Shown here one piece after another: positions 61,905-64,000 of a stretch of DNA of 64,000 nucleotides. Position numbers and translations under genes: made by a program. Origin of the DNA: CAYLLN01 sp964384375 (GTDB taxonomy: Bacteria > Planctomycetota > Planctomycetia > Pirellulales > Pirellulaceae). How positions within the stretch are numbered: the stretch's first letter is position 1; every line of letters starts with the position of its first letter. The stretch is taken from assembly GCA_964384375.1 (NCBI GenBank), contig CAYLLN010000028.1:11084-75083 (forward strand). The letters are read 5' to 3'. The notes beneath the pieces are model-generated. The model was not told where the DNA came from. It saw nothing but the letters and a program-made list of their open reading frames with translations, and ran no database searches.

Positions 61905-62786
61905 CTAATTGTCGTTCAGACCAAATGGTTGACGGGTATGCAATCGCTTCTTCCAAGCAGATTCAAGTTGAATAATTGAAGCAGCATCGATGTCAGGTGA
62001 AAGCCGTTGCAGAATTGAAAACCGGAGGTTTTTTGGGACGCACTCGCGCAACAAGCGATTGCCGCCGTGACCACGAACAGCGTAATCCAGCCACCTCCCG
62101 AGCAGATTCTCCTTTCCATACGCTGCACCGACGTAGCCCTTATTGGAGAGCTCGTCGAATACGTAGTAAATGCCGCGCCACTCAGAGAGCTTGGCTTTCC
62201 AGCTTGCAGGAACGAGCTTGAGTTCGTCCCACGTTAGCACCATCTCGTCCCATGATGGCATCTCCTTGTCGAGCGCACTTTCTGGCAAAACAGTAAGTAC
62301 GGACATTTCGTTGCGGGGTTTGTGGGCCCAGCGGTGCCAGTTCTTGTCGAGCGGCGGCCAGCGGACAATCAGTTTGTCCTTCCATTCAGCATAGAAATCA
62401 GTGCAATTAAGGTCGAACCACAAAACGGATGGTCGTGGCGATGCGTCCGTCAGACCCACAATGCCGAAGTCTCTAAGAGCGATGTTCGCTTGAATTCGCC
62501 AGTATTGTTTCGGTCCAATTGCCTTGGTGCCGTTGACGGAATAGAGACCGATGAACAGTGCCTTGCCTGGCCCATGTCCAATAAACGATGCGACGAATTT
62601 TGCCCGTGCCATCTCTCCTTCGACCTGCTTCGTCTGAGTCTGTTGGTAGGCGTTGAATACTTCGTGCTTCTCCGCCGCAAACCATGGCAGTACTCTCTTT
62701 AGTTTTGGTTCTACCGGACTGTGCCGCAAAACGAGTACCGTTTTCGGATCGATTCCCTTTCGGTGCAAGAGATCGGTCAAGTTCAT
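61905..62786 (-). CDS. GIY-YIG nuclease-domain protein
   Basis: The 293-residue protein has an N-terminal domain of unknown type (residues 1-200; WRIQANIALRDFGIVGLTDA) and a C-terminal GIY-YIG nuclease domain: RGIYYVFDELSNKGYVGAAY, GRWLDYAVRGHGGN with the conserved Arg, IIQLESAWKKRL with Glu and the final Asn in GLNDN. GIY-YIG enzymes cut DNA in restriction, repair or homing. It lies beside a VapC-like pair, between the ALDH and acyl-ligase genes. Confidence 0.8.
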   Translation of the reverse strand: MNLTDLLHRKGIDPKTVLVLRHSPVEPKLKRVLPWFAAEKHEVFNAYQQTQTKQVEGEMARAKFVASFIGHGPGKALFIGLYSVNGTKAIGPKQYWRIQANIALRDFGIVGLTDASPRPSVLWFDLNCTDFYAEWKDKLIVRWPPLDKNWHRWAHKPRNEMSVLTVLPESALDKEMPSWDEMVLTWDELKLVPASWKAKLSEWRGIYYVFDELSNKGYVGAAYGKENLLGRWLDYAVRGHGGNRLLRECVPKNLRFSILQRLSPDIDAASIIQLESAWKKRLHTRQPFGLNDN

Positions 62787-62807
62787 TATGTGCCTTCAGT
62801 TTCAATT

Positions 62808-63245
62808 TTACACAACTGTCCAATCCTCTATCCGCAAGCCCGGCACGCGCTCGAAATCGATGGTATTGCGCGTGAGCAACGTCATGTCGTTGGCCAGGAC
62901 AATCGAGGCAATCCGCAGGTCCATCGTGCCGACCCGAATTCGCTGCTTGACAAACGAAGCAAATGCGGCAGCAGCTTGGTCGTCGTAGTCGAGCACCTGA
63001 AGCGCTTTGAAGTCGGCAAGCACTTCGCGAAACATGCCGTAGGCGAATACAACGTCGCGCTGTTTCTTGGCCTTCCCGAGGTGGTCATACCAGCCGGCAA
63101 CTTGCTCATGGAAAGAGACAATTGTGACGAAGAAATCGTTCGTCGCGAAGCGACTCATCTTGTCGCGAATGCGAGACACCTCCGGTTCGCTCTCGCGCTG
63201 CAGGATGACCAAGTGATCCGTGTCGAAGACAAACACAAGGGTCAC
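62808..63245 (-). CDS. vapC: PIN-domain toxin (VapC-like)
   Basis: The 145-residue PIN protein has the acidic residues in FVFDTDHLVIL, VSFHEQVAGW and GTMDLRIASIVLANDMTLLT, ending TRNTIDFERVPGLRIEDW. VapC toxins cleave tRNA or rRNA and are held by a small partner. Its start ATG overlaps the partner gene by four bases (ATGA). Confidence 0.88.
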   Translation of the reverse strand: MTLVFVFDTDHLVILQRESEPEVSRIRDKMSRFATNDFFVTIVSFHEQVAGWYDHLGKAKKQRDVVFAYGMFREVLADFKALQVLDYDDQAAAAFASFVKQRIRVGTMDLRIASIVLANDMTLLTRNTIDFERVPGLRIEDWTVV

Positions 63246-63460
63246 TCCGTCGGTTCGTCTTCGGATTCCTCGAACGCTGGAATCTGATTTTGCCTCTGGC
63301 GAAACTCGCGACCCAGTCGCACGATTTCGTCAAACTCAGGGCAGTCCGCAAACGATCCGATGACTCGCTTTGTCCAGTCTGGTTTGCGCGGAAGCTCAAG
63401 CTGCTCCGCCAGCGATTCCACTTTCTCTTCCAAGACGGCCAAGCGCTCTTCTACGGACAT
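63242..63460 (-). CDS. Putative antitoxin of the VapC-like toxin
   Basis: The 72-residue protein starts with a coiled-coil (VEERLAVLEEKVESLAEQLE), then TKRVIGSFADCPEFDEIVRL and an acidic tail. It is immediately upstream of and overlapping the PIN gene. No classical AbrB, CopG or helix-turn-helix DNA-binding motif is visible, so repression may work otherwise. Confidence 0.75.
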   Translation of the reverse strand: MSVEERLAVLEEKVESLAEQLELPRKPDWTKRVIGSFADCPEFDEIVRLGREFRQRQNQIPAFEESEDEPTE

Positions 63461-63528
63461 GGGGCTTCTCCTCTCGTACTAAACCTATTCTACTGCGCCG
63501 CTCGCCACCTGCCCAATTGGCCGCTGCT

Positions 63529-64000
63529 CTAATACACCCCCACCGTCGTCTGCGCCGCGATCCCACGCCAGGGCTTCACGCCGGAGACGCCGTCCCACGG
63601 GTATTTCGCGTAGGGCTTCTCGCGCTCCCCTTCGTCGCGCTCCAGGAAGCCGGGGATGAAGAGTTCGTGCGTGAGCGTCGTCAGCTTCACGCGGCCCGAT
63701 TCGCCGTAGGGGACGACCTTGTGCGGGTCGTCGAAATCGACCACTTCGGCGACCGCTCGCGGCTGCGGGGCGTAGTAGCTGATCTTGTACCCCTCCTCGG
63801 CCGTAACCGGCTTGCTGCAGGCTAGACCCATCAGCGTGTTGCCGTAGGTCGGCGTCATGTAGATGCCGCTTTCTTCCGGCGGGCCGCCGAAGTATTCCTC
63901 GATGCAGAACCGGGTCCACTGCGGCGTGAATTCGGTGCCACCACTGAAGATGCCGGTGATGCCGGTGTCTTTGAATGTCTTGCCTTGCTTTTCGAGGGCC
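63529..64000 (-). CDS. AMP-binding acyl-activating enzyme (PaaK/LuxE-like), C-terminal part
   Basis: The frame continues off the right edge, so only the C-terminal 156 residues are seen. SGGTEFTPQWTRFCIEEYFG, GIYMTPTYGNTLMGLA and VVPYGESGRVKLTTLTHELF are the adenylate-forming motifs of the PaaK/LuxE class. This would activate an acid as an acyl adenylate. It could supply the ALDH-family enzyme encoded downstream, but the full gene is needed. Confidence 0.8.
   Translation of the reverse strand, partial: ALEKQGKTFKDTGITGIFSGGTEFTPQWTRFCIEEYFGGPPEESGIYMTPTYGNTLMGLACSKPVTAEEGYKISYYAPQPRAVAEVVDFDDPHKVVPYGESGRVKLTTLTHELFIPGFLERDEGEREKPYAKYPWDGVSGVKPWRGIAAQTTVGVY

Overview
This window is a chromosomal segment of a GC-rich planctomycete, most likely of the Pirellulales type. 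The evidence is the density of planctomycete-typical families: DUF1549/DUF1553 and DUF1501 pairs, c-type cytochromes fused to propeller and HEAT domains, a DUF1844 protein, a YTV-like repeat surface protein, a TatC with an oversized loop, an FhcC-like C1-pathway protein and a membrane Ser/Thr kinase. There is no phage, transposase gene or CRISPR array, and the gene content is mostly ordinary chromosome.

Layout. 1-4.6 kb: the 3' end of a PyrK-like gene, a secreted di-haem protein, rpsT, a TPR protein and a Tat-exported prenyltransferase/squalene-oxidase-repeat protein. 4.9-14.8 kb: a minus-strand signalling block with a small zinc-binding protein, AIM24, an ECF sigma factor, a membrane protein, a Ser/Thr kinase with a multi-span tail, an FHA protein, three tandem single-span paralogues and a coiled-coil membrane protein ending in a clear intrinsic terminator. 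15.4-17.2 kb: a small ORF, an EamA transporter and a PncC/CinA-C protein. 17.6-23.2 kb: a glcD-x-x-x-glcE-glcF glycolate dehydrogenase operon with three foreign-looking genes between glcD and glcE. 23.3-29.6 kb: a large PVC-type dehydrogenase/cytochrome, guaA and a Gfo/Idh/MocA oxidoreductase. 29.7-35.2 kb on the plus strand: a GYF-2 protein, a secreted protein, a DUF1844 protein, a Wzx-like flippase and the YTV-like repeat protein, followed by tRNA-Pro(GGG). 36.2-44.7 kb: an MMPL exporter, fhcC-like, mobA, purH and an FkbM methyltransferase. 44.8-54.9 kb: an alpha/beta hydrolase, a DUF1549/DUF1553 plus DUF1501 pair, tatC, ribokinase and a second DUF1501 gene. 55-59.8 kb: two PQQ-type beta-propeller proteins. 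60-64 kb: a cupin, an aldehyde-dehydrogenase-family enzyme, a GIY-YIG protein, a VapC-like toxin with its partner, and the 3' part of an acyl-activating (PaaK/LuxE-like) enzyme cut by the window end.

How the genes relate. Three proteins carry twin-arginine signals (3435, 48924 and 53554 regions) and tatC lies tail-to-tail with one of them. The glc operon oxidises glycolate. FhcC-like and MobA form a divergent pair that fits a molybdenum or tungsten formylmethanofuran-type C1 enzyme. The kinase, ECF factor, zinc protein and FHA protein look like parts of one phosphorylation-controlled signalling unit.

The most unusual feature of the window is a set of short palindromic or tandem repeat families. 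They lie directly after stop codons (FHA, coiled-coil, EamA, Gfo/Idh and PQQ genes) and also inside reading frames without breaking them (GlcF, MobA, Gfo/Idh, TPR protein), adding short peptides to otherwise conserved enzymes. Other points worth following are the roughly 235-residue insertion in TatC, the tandem family of small membrane proteins with a shared C-terminal peptide, and the genes that interrupt the glc operon and the aldehyde dehydrogenase/acyl-ligase pair.
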